Shown: piece by piece, positions 1-9,382 of the stretch | Layout of the letters: every line of letters begins with the position of its first letter | Numbering within the stretch: the first letter of the stretch is position 1 | Assembly (NCBI GenBank): GCA_036940085.1 | Contig: JALLBK010000235.1 | Coordinates: forward strand, 1-24,786 | Direction: 5' to 3' | Source of the DNA: Discostella pseudostelligera | Taxonomy: Eukaryota; Bacillariophyta; Thalassiosirophyceae; Thalassiosirales; Thalassiosiraceae | Length of the DNA: 24,786 bases | Translations under genes and position numbers: made by a program | The notes under the pieces: generated by a model | What the model was told of the DNA's origin: nothing | Database searches by the model: none | The model's input: only the letters and a program-made list of their open reading frames with translations

Positions 1-2
1 TG

Positions 3-710
3 TGCAGTATTTCGTTGGATTTGCAATACACTATCCTTCCACATCGAATTGATTCCGCTGCCACCAAGGATCTCGTCGACGATATGTATCGGATTTCTAT
101 AATAGCGCCTTCGTCTGTAGAAGTGGTTCAAACCATGCCGTTGTCGAGTGTAGATTCTTCGTTGATACATGGTGTGCCAATGATTGCCCGAGCTGGTTTC
201 GAGAAGGATGAGTCAAGGTATGACGAAATGAAAATGTTGGTTCGTCAGCTGTGGACATATTTGAGTCGAAACTCCGTGGCGTTAGTACTGCGAGTGCATC
301 CCGAACTATCCGACGAGGAAGATTTCAATGAGAGAGGAGTATCCCAAACAAGGTCGACTTTGGAGTACCACTCTTCGGGAGAGCAACTCTTTCTCCTCAT
401 TTGCGAGGAAGCCGTGCAAAGTCAACCTCAGGCATTGGATCATGATTCGAATGTTGATATATCCGCGGCATTGGAGATAGTCCCCGACAATCGTCGACAT
501 GTTGAATCGCCATGCCATGGTGTCTTGTACCGATATGCGACGATGAGCCAACTGCTTCATTTTGAAATTGAAGAGAAAGGGCTCGAGACCATTGAGGAGA
601 ATGTGCCTGGACTGAGCGACCATTATCTGGACTACATTGAACGCTCACTTGACTCCATCGTCAGAACAGGAGTGAATCCGTTCTTGATGGGAGGTAACAT
701 CAGCGGCTAG
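3..710 (+). CDS. C-terminal part of an unrecognised protein, cut by the window edge
   Basis: The frame is open from the first complete codon at position 3 to a TAG stop at 708-710, so the true start lies upstream of the window. About 235 residues are visible. I recognise no domain. The visible part is soluble-looking, acidic and mostly helical in composition, with no membrane segment. One fairly ordered stretch includes VPMIARAGF and then LWTYLSRNSVALVLRVHPE. The last 50 residues are rich in Glu and Leu (for example LSDHYLDYIERSLDSIV). Single-exon coding is supported by the length of the open frame and the lack of any low-complexity signal. Because the N-terminus is missing, its function cannot be judged from this window. 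Confidence 0.6.
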   Translation, partial: CSISLDLQYTILPHRIDSAATKDLVDDMYRISIIAPSSVEVVQTMPLSSVDSSLIHGVPMIARAGFEKDESRYDEMKMLVRQLWTYLSRNSVALVLRVHPELSDEEDFNERGVSQTRSTLEYHSSGEQLFLLICEEAVQSQPQALDHDSNVDISAALEIVPDNRRHVESPCHGVLYRYATMSQLLHFEIEEKGLETIEENVPGLSDHYLDYIERSLDSIVRTGVNPFLMGGNISG

Positions 711-1330
711 TCTCGAAGTATTTTGCCATTGATTGTCAGGGTGTAGATAGTCCACGATGGTATAGTATTATGATCGCAATCGTAAAGAATATTATGATCG
801 GCACCAAGACAATGGATTCTGCGTCTCCATAGAGACCTTTAGCTATTGATCGTTGCTGCAGGATATTGCAGGTCGGTCAATCTCGCATGTAGCAGGAGGA
901 GGGCGTCAACTACAAGTAAGGTAGGCAATGATGGGCTAGAGATATTATGGTTATGGTAAGAGCCACGAACGACTTACTAACATTGCATGCGGCAGAGGGC
1001 CGACCGACGGCCGACGGATGAATAAATGGATGAAGATTTAGTTTTGAGAGCACACACAAAAGCGAGAAACAAATGGGATGGGGAAAGCTCTGCCGGCGAT
1101 CTCACGAAGGTCGGAACTGGTTCAAGAAGTGAGGGGCTGTTCTCTTCCTTTCCTGTTGTTTCCGTTCATAAATTTGAATGCATTCAAAATGCCCCAAACT
1201 CCAAACTCCCCCGACACCGACAACATTCCAAATTCCAACTATGCACTCGCATCGACATCGACTCTCTCGCAAGATCACCCAGCATAACTTCATTGGTACT
1301 CCTACATCATTACAATAAAACACATTGACG
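711..1330. other. Intergenic region upstream of the membrane-protein gene
   Basis: About 620 bp without a convincing gene. Small open frames here (for example around 1026-1328) have no coding character and overlap one another. The region contains a GC-rich direct repeat at 1002-1017 (GACCGACGGCCGACGG). A near-identical copy with one mismatch lies in another intergenic region at 10581-10596. A 16-bp string, GGTACTCCTACATCAT, at 1295-1310 recurs exactly at 18706-18721. The last 100 bp before the ATG at 1331 are presumably promoter and 5' leader, but I see no clear TATA box. Confidence 0.4.
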
Positions 1331-3389
1331 ATGAGATACTGCTCTATGCACCCCAGTCTGGTAGTACTGCTAACACTCTTGAGATCGTTGCCAACAACTG
1401 GTGCCGGTGCCGGTGCAAATGTCTTTCAAGATGATACTGCAGCTGCAGGAGCAGATGCGTGGGGCGGCGGCCCGGGAGGTGGAAATAACAATGTAGCCGA
1501 TGACGATGGTGGTGCCTACATCGACATTCCCTACGGATGTCAAGGTCAAGATCTAAATGGTAAACAGCTTTCAGACTGCATTGATCAGTGGTACACCGAT
1601 TATTATGCTGATGGAGAAATTCCCGAAGATTGTGTCAAATTGAGCGGATTAGAACTGCACAACTGTGTTGAATTGTACCTAGCGTCGTTATCTGCATCAC
1701 CAACATTATTGCCAACACCTTCGCCGACCTTGGTGTTCGTGGAAGAACCGCAAACGCCGCCACCATCGGAAGATGAAATCTATCACACGGCAGCATTGCC
1801 ATATGATGTCACTACCATGGTGGAGCTGCCTTCCGGCAGTAATAGTCCTGATGAGACCAGCAAAGAAGATGACGAAAAAGATCAGGAGACGACAATTGTG
1901 TATGGTAAGCTGCCTGAATTGTACTGCTCTGATTCATGGCTAGTCGAATCATCGTATAGAAACACCTTGCTCACACAATTTGCACCTCAACCTTGTACAG
2001 TAAATGACTATGTCGAACTCGGAAACTTTGATGTGAGCATCACAATCTACTCCTCTCCTCGAACTAATCATCGCCGACTTCGAAGGTTACAACATGACGA
2101 TGGAGATACATTTTCGATGCACGAACTTGACGCCACGAAATTATATCTTCAGCAGGTGNTTACAACATGACGATGGAGATACATTTTCGATGCACGAACT
2201 TGACGCCACGAAATTATATCTTCAGCAGGTGTACCAAGAACGCTTCCCAGATCTGAATGTTAATGCACTACAATTACGTTTCACAGATGGTGGAGAGACA
2301 GTCTTTTCTCAAGGAGTCATTCGCCACTCTAAGTTCAATGGCACTGTGGGATTTGAATCAGCATCGCCGAGTGAGGAGGAGCTGGAGAGTGCAACCCTTG
2401 ATGCCTTTGTAGGAAAGTCGAATAAGAAAGCCTTCCTGGAGCTATTCCATAGTGCTTTTGCGGAGGGTGATAATGTAGAAAGTAGCAGCAAAGGTCGTGT
2501 CAATGTGGCAAACCTATACGATGTGTCAGTGCGAAAAGCACTAGAAAACGATGATGCGTCAACTCAGGGTGCGGATGATGTAACTGAAGATGTACCCACG
2601 ATGGAGAACTCACAGCAAACAGCTCAGGACAATTCAAGTGGTAACAGCAATCTTATTGTGACTGTCGTATGTGTCGTTGTGGTAGCCGTCGTTCTGTTGC
2701 TCGGCTCGGTTTACTTCCGGGGCAGACGACTTGAGCAACAGAAAGCGAGGTCGAATCTGAAATATGCGAAGTATGTTGATGAAAATGGTGCAGTTGAGAA
2801 ATTGGATAACGACGAGGAGAAGCTGTTTCAGTACGACATGAATGATATCACAATGGAGTGCACAAATAGCGGTGACAAAGAAAACAATAGCGAGGAGGAG
2901 TCCATTCAATCGTCCTTATCGTCCAACTTGGCAGATGAAGCAGAACAATCGAATCTAGAACAACCGTATCCCTTGGAGATTTCACCATCAGACTTGGAAG
3001 AAATCAATAACCAAAGCTTAAGACATCATTCTGGCTTGGTACTCTGCCAGGATGAACAAGATGGAAATGCAAGTACAACTTGGACATTCACAGCTGTGGG
3101 AGCAGATATTGATAACTGCTCGCAAGGTGGGGCTTCGATCGGATATTCTGTAGGCGGAGTTAGCGACATCATTCGGAATATGAAGGACTTTGAAGAGATG
3201 GAAGAGTCTAACGAACCGTCGTCGGGAGCGTACGATGAGGGAAAGGGGAGAAGCAACCAAGAAGTTGAGTGCGAGGATGATCAGTTGTCGTTTCTCGGTT
3301 CCGTCAATTCAAACCCAGAAGATAGGAGGCAGATTGATTCCTTTATCAAAGAAATCTTATCACGTGATGATTTAGATGCAGACGAATGA
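1331..3389 (+). CDS. Type I single-pass membrane protein of unknown function, frame broken by an assembly duplication
   Basis: The start is taken as ATG 1331, because the in-frame upstream codons at 1325-1330 are TTG ACG. The reading frame runs to 2158, meets an N at 2159, and resumes at 2160 after an exact repeat of the preceding 72 bp. Counting the repeat once (1331-2158 then 2232-3389) gives one frame of 661 residues. It begins with a hydrophobic signal peptide (residues about 1-26), followed by a Gly/Asp-rich segment and a region with four Cys (about 75-120). A PTPSPT-type linker comes next, then an ordered juxtamembrane region (about 255-400). One transmembrane helix lies at residues 417-438, followed by basic residues (RGRR) and a long acidic cytosolic tail. 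The layout suggests a surface receptor or cell-wall-associated protein, but no ligand or enzyme domain is recognisable. Confidence 0.75.
2087..2231. repeat. 72-bp exact direct duplication flanking a single N (assembly join)
   Basis: Bases 2087-2158 and 2160-2231 are identical over 72 bp and are separated only by the unknown base at 2159. The duplicated unit equals 24 codons. The extra 73 bp (one copy plus N) shifts the frame and splits the membrane-protein gene. Perfect identity and the placeholder N between the copies point to two contig ends that overlap but were not merged, rather than a biological tandem duplication. Confidence 0.85.
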
Positions 3390-3657
3390 AAGGTTGGAAA
3401 CGCATGAGATTGCATATTCTGGTGGTGTTTGTGGGTGGTAGTGTTACGTTATGAGTTGAAAGTGATATTGTAATTTGATTTCACAATTGAAAATATTGAC
3501 GACATAAAACGAAGTGACTATTTGATTCACATTTGTAATAGCCTGACGACATCGGACGAATTGCATCGATCGACGTCTAATCGGAGAGTCAACCGATGGC
3601 ACGATGAGACGGTGCTCCTCATTCGAATTCGATGCAGATTTCCGTACAATGTCTACT
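3390..3657. other. Convergent intergenic region
   Basis: This is a 268-bp spacer between the 3' ends of the membrane-protein gene and the dehydrogenase gene. It is AT-rich in its first half, as expected for 3' untranslated sequence of both genes. A canonical AATAAA is absent. ACATAAAACG around 3500 is the closest A-rich element. No gene was found. Confidence 0.4.
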
Positions 3658-5442
3658 CTAATGACTGAGATGGCTTGTCCTTGGGAGGAACTTTCCTGGA
3701 TTCATTATGCCGTGCGGATCAAACAATGCCTTAATTTGCACCATGACGTCCAAAACATTCTTTTCCTTAATACGGCCCAACTCTTCATTTTTTGATTGCC
3801 CAAGCCCATGTTCTGCAGAGATGGAACCACTTCGTTTCCGCACCGTGTCGTACACAACCGTTTCAATGTCCTGTGTCAGAGAATAGTCCTTATCGAATCG
3901 TCCAGGCGTGACTACATTGATATGCGCGTTACCGTCGGCAACATGTCCCCATACGCACACCTTTAGGTCAACACTATGCTCAAAACGTGCTCCAAACTCC
4001 CTCTCCAGCTCCCACGCCACATCCATGTATTCCTCAATGGGAATGGACACATCAAATTTATAAACACACCCCGCTCGTGCAACACTTGGGTTGCATGATT
4101 CACGTATTCTCCACATCTCGTTCATTTGTTTGAAATCACTTGCCAAGAAACCATTTTGAATTGTGTTCGAGGCAAACAGCCGTGTGAGGAAGATGTCCAT
4201 TTTGGAGCTGTCATGGTCGGAGTTCGAACCTTGCGTTTCCACCAAGAGGTACAATGGCCTTATTGCATGGTCTGACCCTGAATCCGATTCTAGCATATCT
4301 TGTAAAAGTCGAGAACCACCATCCGTTTCGCTGAATCCATGCTGCTGCACGAATTGTAGAGTATTGTCATCCATCAATTCCATGGCAGATAATACTTCTC
4401 CCAACTCCTCGTGAGCAGTTTGCAATACCTGCAAGACATGCTCGTACGAGGAACAAACCAACAGTGCAGCATTCTTTGATGTAGGCAGTGCAGGACAGAC
4501 AATGGCCACTTTGGTGACAATTCCTAATGTGCCTTCGGCACCGATGAAGAGATGTTTCAGATCGTATCCAGTATTGTCCTTGCGATGGGTGCCACACACC
4601 ATTGTCTTCCGTTCTTCCACTGTTCCATCATCATCATCTTCACCAGCAACATTCATGTTAAACTGCATTACCCTTCCATCAGGTAGTACCACCTCTAAAC
4701 CCATGACTGTTCCATGCAATCCACCAAAACGAAATAAATACTGCCCACCAGCGTTGGTGCTGACATTCCCACCAATCTGACAGGTTCCTTTGGATCCAAT
4801 ATCCGATGGGAACAACCTTCCATTATCCGTGGCATAGTCTTGCAAATTTTGTAGTATTACCCCTGCATCACACGTGAGTATCCCACTATGCTTGTCAATA
4901 TGGTATATGGTATTCATATCTTCCAAGGATAGGATGATTTCATTTTGTATGGGGGTAGCACCACCACATAATCCAGTATTGCCACCCTGTGGTACCACAC
5001 CGATGAAATTCTCATGACAATATCGCAAAATTGATGATACTTCCACTGTACTCTTTGGTCGTAAAATGAGTTGTGATGATCCATGATAGTGCCCTGTCCA
5101 ATCTCGATTGTAACGTGTGAGCTCGTCTGCTTGAGGTTCTGGCGAGGGTGGGAGCCCCGTCGATGACGACGATGATGATGATGATGATGATGGTTCCCCT
5201 ACTTTGCCATCGGGTAGAGCCGAGATAATATGTCGATCAGATGGAGATAAAATAGATCGAAAATATGCCAAATCATGATGCGTCGGACCTCGCAATTGTT
5301 GTGAACTGTACGCTTGACGGTGTTGGTGTTGTTGGTGCATGAGAAGTCCGATAGATCCGTGATGTGATTTTAGAAGCGACGGTGACGGCAGAACGGACCA
5401 TGGCCGCCAGCGGCGTGCCATATGGAGTGGCCAACAATTCAT
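3658..5442 (-). CDS. D2HGDH: FAD-linked D-2-hydroxyglutarate dehydrogenase, probably mitochondrial
   Basis: This single-exon gene encodes 594 aa. The family oxidises D-2-hydroxyglutarate to 2-oxoglutarate with FAD and passes electrons to the respiratory chain through electron-transfer flavoprotein. Visible signatures are the FAD-binding loop PQGGNTG at residues 151-157, CQIGGNVSTNAGG at 221-233, LHGTVMGLE at 242-250 and KDNTGYDLKHLFIGAEGTLG at 288-307. The metal-site residues are His500 and His507 in GHVADGNAHIN, and Glu544 in SAEHGLG. Arg and Lys substrate-side positions (WRIRE, VYKFD) are also kept. The N-terminus is basic and hydrophobic without acidic residues, fitting a mitochondrial presequence. 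Met8 is an equally good start. Unusual parts are a ten-Ser run at 85-94, encoded by a TCA-type triplet repeat, and an acidic insert at about 266-278. A generic D-lactate dehydrogenase is the alternative, but the match to D2HGDH is better. Confidence 0.9.
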   Translation of the reverse strand: MNCWPLHMARRWRPWSVLPSPSLLKSHHGSIGLLMHQQHQHRQAYSSQQLRGPTHHDLAYFRSILSPSDRHIISALPDGKVGEPSSSSSSSSSSTGLPPSPEPQADELTRYNRDWTGHYHGSSQLILRPKSTVEVSSILRYCHENFIGVVPQGGNTGLCGGATPIQNEIILSLEDMNTIYHIDKHSGILTCDAGVILQNLQDYATDNGRLFPSDIGSKGTCQIGGNVSTNAGGQYLFRFGGLHGTVMGLEVVLPDGRVMQFNMNVAGEDDDDGTVEERKTMVCGTHRKDNTGYDLKHLFIGAEGTLGIVTKVAIVCPALPTSKNAALLVCSSYEHVLQVLQTAHEELGEVLSAMELMDDNTLQFVQQHGFSETDGGSRLLQDMLESDSGSDHAIRPLYLLVETQGSNSDHDSSKMDIFLTRLFASNTIQNGFLASDFKQMNEMWRIRESCNPSVARAGCVYKFDVSIPIEEYMDVAWELEREFGARFEHSVDLKVCVWGHVADGNAHINVVTPGRFDKDYSLTQDIETVVYDTVRKRSGSISAEHGLGQSKNEELGRIKEKNVLDVMVQIKALFDPHGIMNPGKFLPRTSHLSH

Positions 5443-5889
5443 TTCTCATCGAAGTCTAATTGACTACAATGAGCCCAAGGTCGGTCATTGTCTATGGTCA
5501 GCTATGGTCGAAGGTCGAGAAGAATGAAGCGTGTCTCCCGCCAAAATCACTGCTACGTGTAGGTACAGAGGTAGGAGTAGGCACTTTTCCCGCCACTTTT
5601 CAAAGTTTCCCGCCCGTTCGCCGCCATAATATGTAAGTTCTCTGGTATTCGATGTCTCGATGGGACCCTATTAATGCAAATGCAGTCTCCTACAGTGTAT
5701 CTCTCGAGAAGACCATAGTAGTTGCCTTTACTGTAGTGCAATTGATTCTTAAGAAAACAACATCTTAATTCATTCACATATGCAAGTTTAATGCAAATCA
5801 AAATAAATGATCGCTGGAGTACATCCAGTACAGTCTTTCCTTCGTCTCTAGAGTTCTTGCCACTAAAATTCTATTTCTCATCTGACTTT
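5443..5889. promoter_or_regulatory. Promoter region of the dehydrogenase gene with three E2F-like sites
   Basis: This 447-bp spacer lies between the start of the dehydrogenase gene and the stop of the secreted Cys-rich protein gene, both on the minus strand. It holds three matches to the E2F/DP consensus: TCCCGCCAAAA at 5536-5546 (on the other strand TTTTGGCGGGA), TTTTCCCGCC at 5585-5594, and TTTCCCGCC at 5606-5614. They sit about 95-170 bp upstream of ATG 5442. E2F control of S-phase genes is well known in plants, algae and animals. Binding here is an inference. The remainder, 5650-5889, is AT-rich and is probably 3' untranslated sequence of the neighbouring gene. Confidence 0.4.
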
Positions 5890-6957
5890 TCATCGCCTTC
5901 CATTCTTCTCGTCAACTTTCGTTTTCTTCTCATCAACTTTCGCTTTCATCTCGTCAACAACTTTCGTTTCAGGCATTGCAGCCTCCTCAATATACGGAGT
6001 ACCTATCCCCTGATCAAAACAGGGCTGTGAATTCGGCAAACGATTCACAAACATGAATGTATCTGACTTCATTAAACTGTCCTCATCCAAACCAGTCACT
6101 GCTACATGTGGTGTGCATACACCACCATTCATGGGGATTGTCATTATCGAAGACATCCCCATTCCCCAACAAAAGGAGTTCACTAATTGTCCACCGGTGA
6201 AGTACCATTCGGTACCAAATTCAGAGTTGCAATCTTTCAACGTAAGTACGCCATTGTAGCATGTTTCTTCGACCATTTGGACATTATCCCCTCTTTCGTA
6301 GTCGACCGCAATGCACATGTCGGGACAATCGTAACTTTCAATCTGGATGTAAGAGCTGTCGGATCGTACTAGCCACATTTGTGCGGTGTCTAGTTCGTCG
6401 CATTCATAAACCGAGTCTGACATCTCGTAGCCGTAGGTGCCGCCTACGTACGAGGAGATGCATTCTTTTGGGCAAGCAACTGGTAGGAGATAGAATAACT
6501 GCCGTATCGTTGAAAGAACGACTGCGTTTAGTTCAAAACTGCATAAAGAGGTAGTGACAACAAATGAAACGTTTCAGCTATTGCTTACCTCATCAGGATC
6601 AGGATCAGAAGCGACTGTCGATCCCTTGCCACTTTTTCCACTGTGCTTATGCTGTTCACTCCATGGTTCAACATCAGTACTACCCTCGTCATCATCAACG
6701 TCATCATCATCGTCATGCGGTCCCTCATGCCCCTTCAACCTTCGCCTTCCCTTGCCATCACCACTATTGTTGTTCATAATTCGTATCTTCCCGATATTCG
6801 ATTCCACGAATTGTCGAGTTTCCAATTCCAAATCTTCTGTTGTCATGCCATACAAACGTCGACTGTCGCTCTTCATAATCGACGGACGAATTCCCTCCGC
6901 GGTGGCTGTAACCGCCATGCCACCAGAGATGGCGAGTAACGATTTAAGCTTCACCAT
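5890..6957 (-). CDS. Secreted Cys-rich protein with a ricin-B-like (beta-trefoil) segment, two exons
   Basis: Exon 1 is 6589-6957 and exon 2 is 5890-6498. The 90-bp intron 6499-6588 has donor GAG|GTAAGC and acceptor CGGCAG|TTA, and phase 0 is kept, giving 325 aa. The chosen start gives a clean signal peptide (MVKLKSLLAISGGMAVTATA). ATG 6981 would add eight residues in front of it. The first half is low-complexity with a basic RRRL and an Asp-rich run. Exon 2 holds about nine Cys, including CPKEC, and the segment SYIQIESYDCPDMCIAVDY. A W-x-hydrophobic pattern (EWYFTGGQLVNSFCW) recalls ricin-type beta-trefoil lectins, but weakly. The C-terminus carries heptad-like repeats KVVDEMKA, KVDEKKT, KVDEKNG. 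A secreted carbohydrate-binding or cell-wall protein is plausible; no toxin domain is present. The lectin assignment is uncertain. Confidence 0.65.
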
Positions 6958-7274
6958 AATATTGCTCTCTGTGTACAACAATTGCGTCGTACGTCTAGCA
7001 CAGGTCTATAATCCCTGTTGCGCCAATCTCTGATGGAATTGAAAGATGTTCAATTGTCGGTATGTGAAGGAGGGTAGTAGAGGTAGAGGATAGAGGAGGT
7101 ACCATTGGAGGTGGGCGGAGACGAAGCATTGGCGGTGGATGATGGCATGGAGGCAAAGTTAATGTGAGTTTGGTAATCATCATGTGTTGTTGGTTGTTGT
7201 GGATGGATGGGGTGCGGTGCGCGATGCAAGAGAGAGAACCTGCAAAAATCCAAATTTTTGACCAAACGCGGTTG

Positions 7275-7282
7275 TGACGTCA
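7275..7282. promoter_or_regulatory. Perfect TGACGTCA palindrome (CRE/bZIP-type site)
   Basis: The eight-base palindrome TGACGTCA sits about 115 bp upstream of the preferred ATG of the protease gene, between two divergent genes. It is the full consensus site of CREB/ATF and many bZIP factors. A second perfect copy occurs in another divergent promoter at 17078-17085. Confidence 0.45.
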
Positions 7283-7288
7283 GCTATC

Positions 7289-7354
7289 GGGAAAGATACT
7301 TGAGAGTTGTCGAAAGATCTTAGGGACTTGGGGAAAGATCCTTAAGGACTTGTG
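7289..7354 (+). repeat. Three imperfect 21-22 bp tandem repeats upstream of the SPP gene
   Basis: Units start at 7291, 7312 and 7333. Each begins GAAAGAT and ends in a G/T-rich ACTTG-like segment. Copies two and three are the most alike (GATCTTAGGGACTTG against GATCCTTAAGGACTTG). The array stops just before ATG 7356, so it lies in the core promoter or 5' leader. Confidence 0.5.
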
Positions 7355-7388
7355 AATGCTAATATTCATTCATAAGACGAATGATACG

Positions 7389-9137
7389 ATGATGGGGCGG
7401 CGGATCCAAGCTCTCACCTATGCTGCGGCAGCAGCAGGCTCAACACTCACCACAACGACACTGGCGTTTACTTCCCCAACGTCAAGGTCAATTTGTTATC
7501 GGCATTTGCACAAACCATCGGCGCTGGACGTAATGTCCAACGACCACGAAGACGACGGGAGCAGTTTCTTTACATCACTCACCAAAATATTCACACAAGC
7601 TAACAATAACAACAACGTCAACGGATCAATCGAAGTGATAGAAACAGAAGAAGGCAAAACAAAACGACTTCGTCTCGAACGTCTCGCCACAATCGAATTG
7701 GGTGAACAACGTCGTCAGGCTCGCGTCAACGAAGATAAATTCGCCTACCTCTTTTTATTTGCTCTACAACTCCTTCCACTACTCGGGAATGATCGTATCG
7801 AATCGATTGCATACTTCTTTGGAGTGGCGGTAACCACCGTCTATTTGGGGGGAAGACAAGAAGTAATTGATAAACCGGAGAGGGTTACGAAAGATAATGC
7901 GCTCTATGCTCCGATTGGAGCCTCGTTGGCCATTGGGGGATTGTACACTTTGTTAAAAGTGGGAATTGATATTACGTCGTTGTATGCGATTATGGTGACA
8001 GTATTTGGGGCATTGGCTATTTCTGGTAAGATTTCCTCCTCCCCACAACCATCCTTTTCAGATCGGAACGATTGACTGATATATACATGCGCACCATGTT
8101 GTTACCCTTCACTTTTTGTGATCAGATGTCGGCGTGCCACTATTGCGCAATGCATTCCCAGACATTGATTTTGCCAATACAGATGTACCCGTGCCAAAGG
8201 TCGTGGCGGAAAAATTGAAGTTGGACAATCCGTCATTACCATTGGATGGGTTGGTCACACTGGGTTTGGGCGTACTTTGTACTTTAATTTATTGGGCACC
8301 GGCGGCAATGGAGCAAAAGTTTCTTATCAGCAATGGTGTGTGCACTTCCGTTCTTGTATCGACTTGTTTCTTCTTCGGGTTTATGCTTGGAGCTGTAGTC
8401 CAACTATTTTCTTTGACTCATGAATTTTGTCTCATTCACTACAGCAATTGCATGGGCACTTGGAATGGTGTCGCTTGGTGCAATTTCGCTTGGCTCATTC
8501 CAGACGGGGGCTATTTTACTAGCTGGCCTCTTCTGTTATGATATATTTTGGGTATTTGGGACGGATGTCATGATGACGGTGGCAACCAAAGGTGAGCACT
8601 GATTACTGATGCCAATCATGATTCCATTTTTTTATTATGACAAACACACAATCTAAGTACATTAATCTTTCATTGCTGTTTCAGTGGAAGCTCCAGTAAA
8701 GTTCTTATACACATCTCCTCCATCGGATGTTCCTAGATCATATCCATTTTCAGTACTAGGACTTGGGGACGGTAAGCGCATTTGTTCGCATTATTTAAGT
8801 ATGCAATCTTTGCCGGACGTCGTCTCACTCATTCTTATTTTGCATTACAGTTGTGATACCCGGACTCTTCGTTCGACTAATGTCAAAGGCCGATGATATA
8901 CTACAACCAAAGAATTTGTCATACTTCAATGTTGCAACTGGCGCATATGCCTTTGGATTATTGGCATGTTTCGGAGCCAATGAGATCTATCACAACGGGC
9001 AACCAGCTCTATTGTATCTCGACCCGTCTCTGATTGGGAGTACTCTTGCTTGTGCCGCTGTGAACAATCAAGTACCTCTCCTTTGGGATTTCAAGGAAGA
9101 GGAGGAGGATGCGGATACGGAGGAAGAGTCTCCATGA
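7389..9137 (+). CDS. Signal peptide peptidase-family intramembrane aspartyl protease with plastid-type presequence, five exons
   Basis: Exons are 7389-8025, 8126-8335, 8445-8591, 8685-8771 and 8851-9137. Introns of 100, 109, 93 and 79 bp are all GT-AG and all phase 1. The product is 455 aa. SPP/presenilin-family enzymes cut type II membrane helices inside the bilayer. All signatures are present: YD with Asp315 in CYDIFWVFG, GLGD with Asp360, and PAL at 412-414 (QPALLYLDP). About nine hydrophobic segments fit the family. The N-terminus (MMGRRIQALTYAAAAAGST then TLA|FTSP) is a signal peptide ending in a Phe at +1, followed by a Ser/Arg-rich stretch. This is the bipartite type used for diatom plastids. 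Start at M12-M13 of the longer frame (from 7356) is preferred because it gives this presequence. The C-terminus is acidic and lacks a KKxx ER signal. Confidence 0.88.
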
Positions 9138-9382
9138 TTCAACACAACAAAGATTTGAAATTGACAAAACCTGGTTAAATAATGATGATGCCCCGATTGT
9201 AAACTTTAACACATTTTCTTTCCAACCCAATCCCTCAATCCCGATGGCCTGAACCTGCAGCACGTGAGAGCTTCATGATTTATTCATCATTGAATTGATG
9301 CAGCATTCTTTCGACTCATTGTTTGAATTCAATTGATGCAACCAACTCTGCTTCTTCTATTGCAAAGACAATCAATCAAAGA

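Larger units (their letters stand above)
6958..7388. promoter_or_regulatory. Divergent promoter between the secreted protein and SPP genes
   Basis: About 430 bp separate two divergent start codons. A perfect palindromic TGACGTCA (CRE/bZIP-type site) lies at 7275-7282. Downstream of it are three imperfect tandem copies of a 21-22 bp unit starting GAAAGAT at 7291, 7312 and 7333. These end almost at the first ATG of the protease gene. Bases 7050-7220 are rich in GGTGG/GTTG on the plus strand. Small open frames here look non-coding. CRE-like elements have been shown to mediate CO2/cAMP responses in diatom promoters; whether this one does is unknown. Confidence 0.45.

Noticed and set aside
2094..3389. 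A separate gene starting inside the duplicated segment
   Set aside because: The apparent start comes from reading the artefactual second copy. Counting the duplication once gives one continuous frame from 1331.
5890..6957. Reading the ricin-B-like segment as a toxin
   Set aside because: Only a weak beta-trefoil-like pattern is present, with no catalytic toxin domain. Such segments are common in harmless lectins and wall proteins.
6554..7033. 159-codon plus-strand frame over exon 1 of the secreted protein gene
   Set aside because: It consists of Ser/Pro/Leu runs complementary to the Asp-rich exon, and the minus strand has a signal peptide and proper splice sites.
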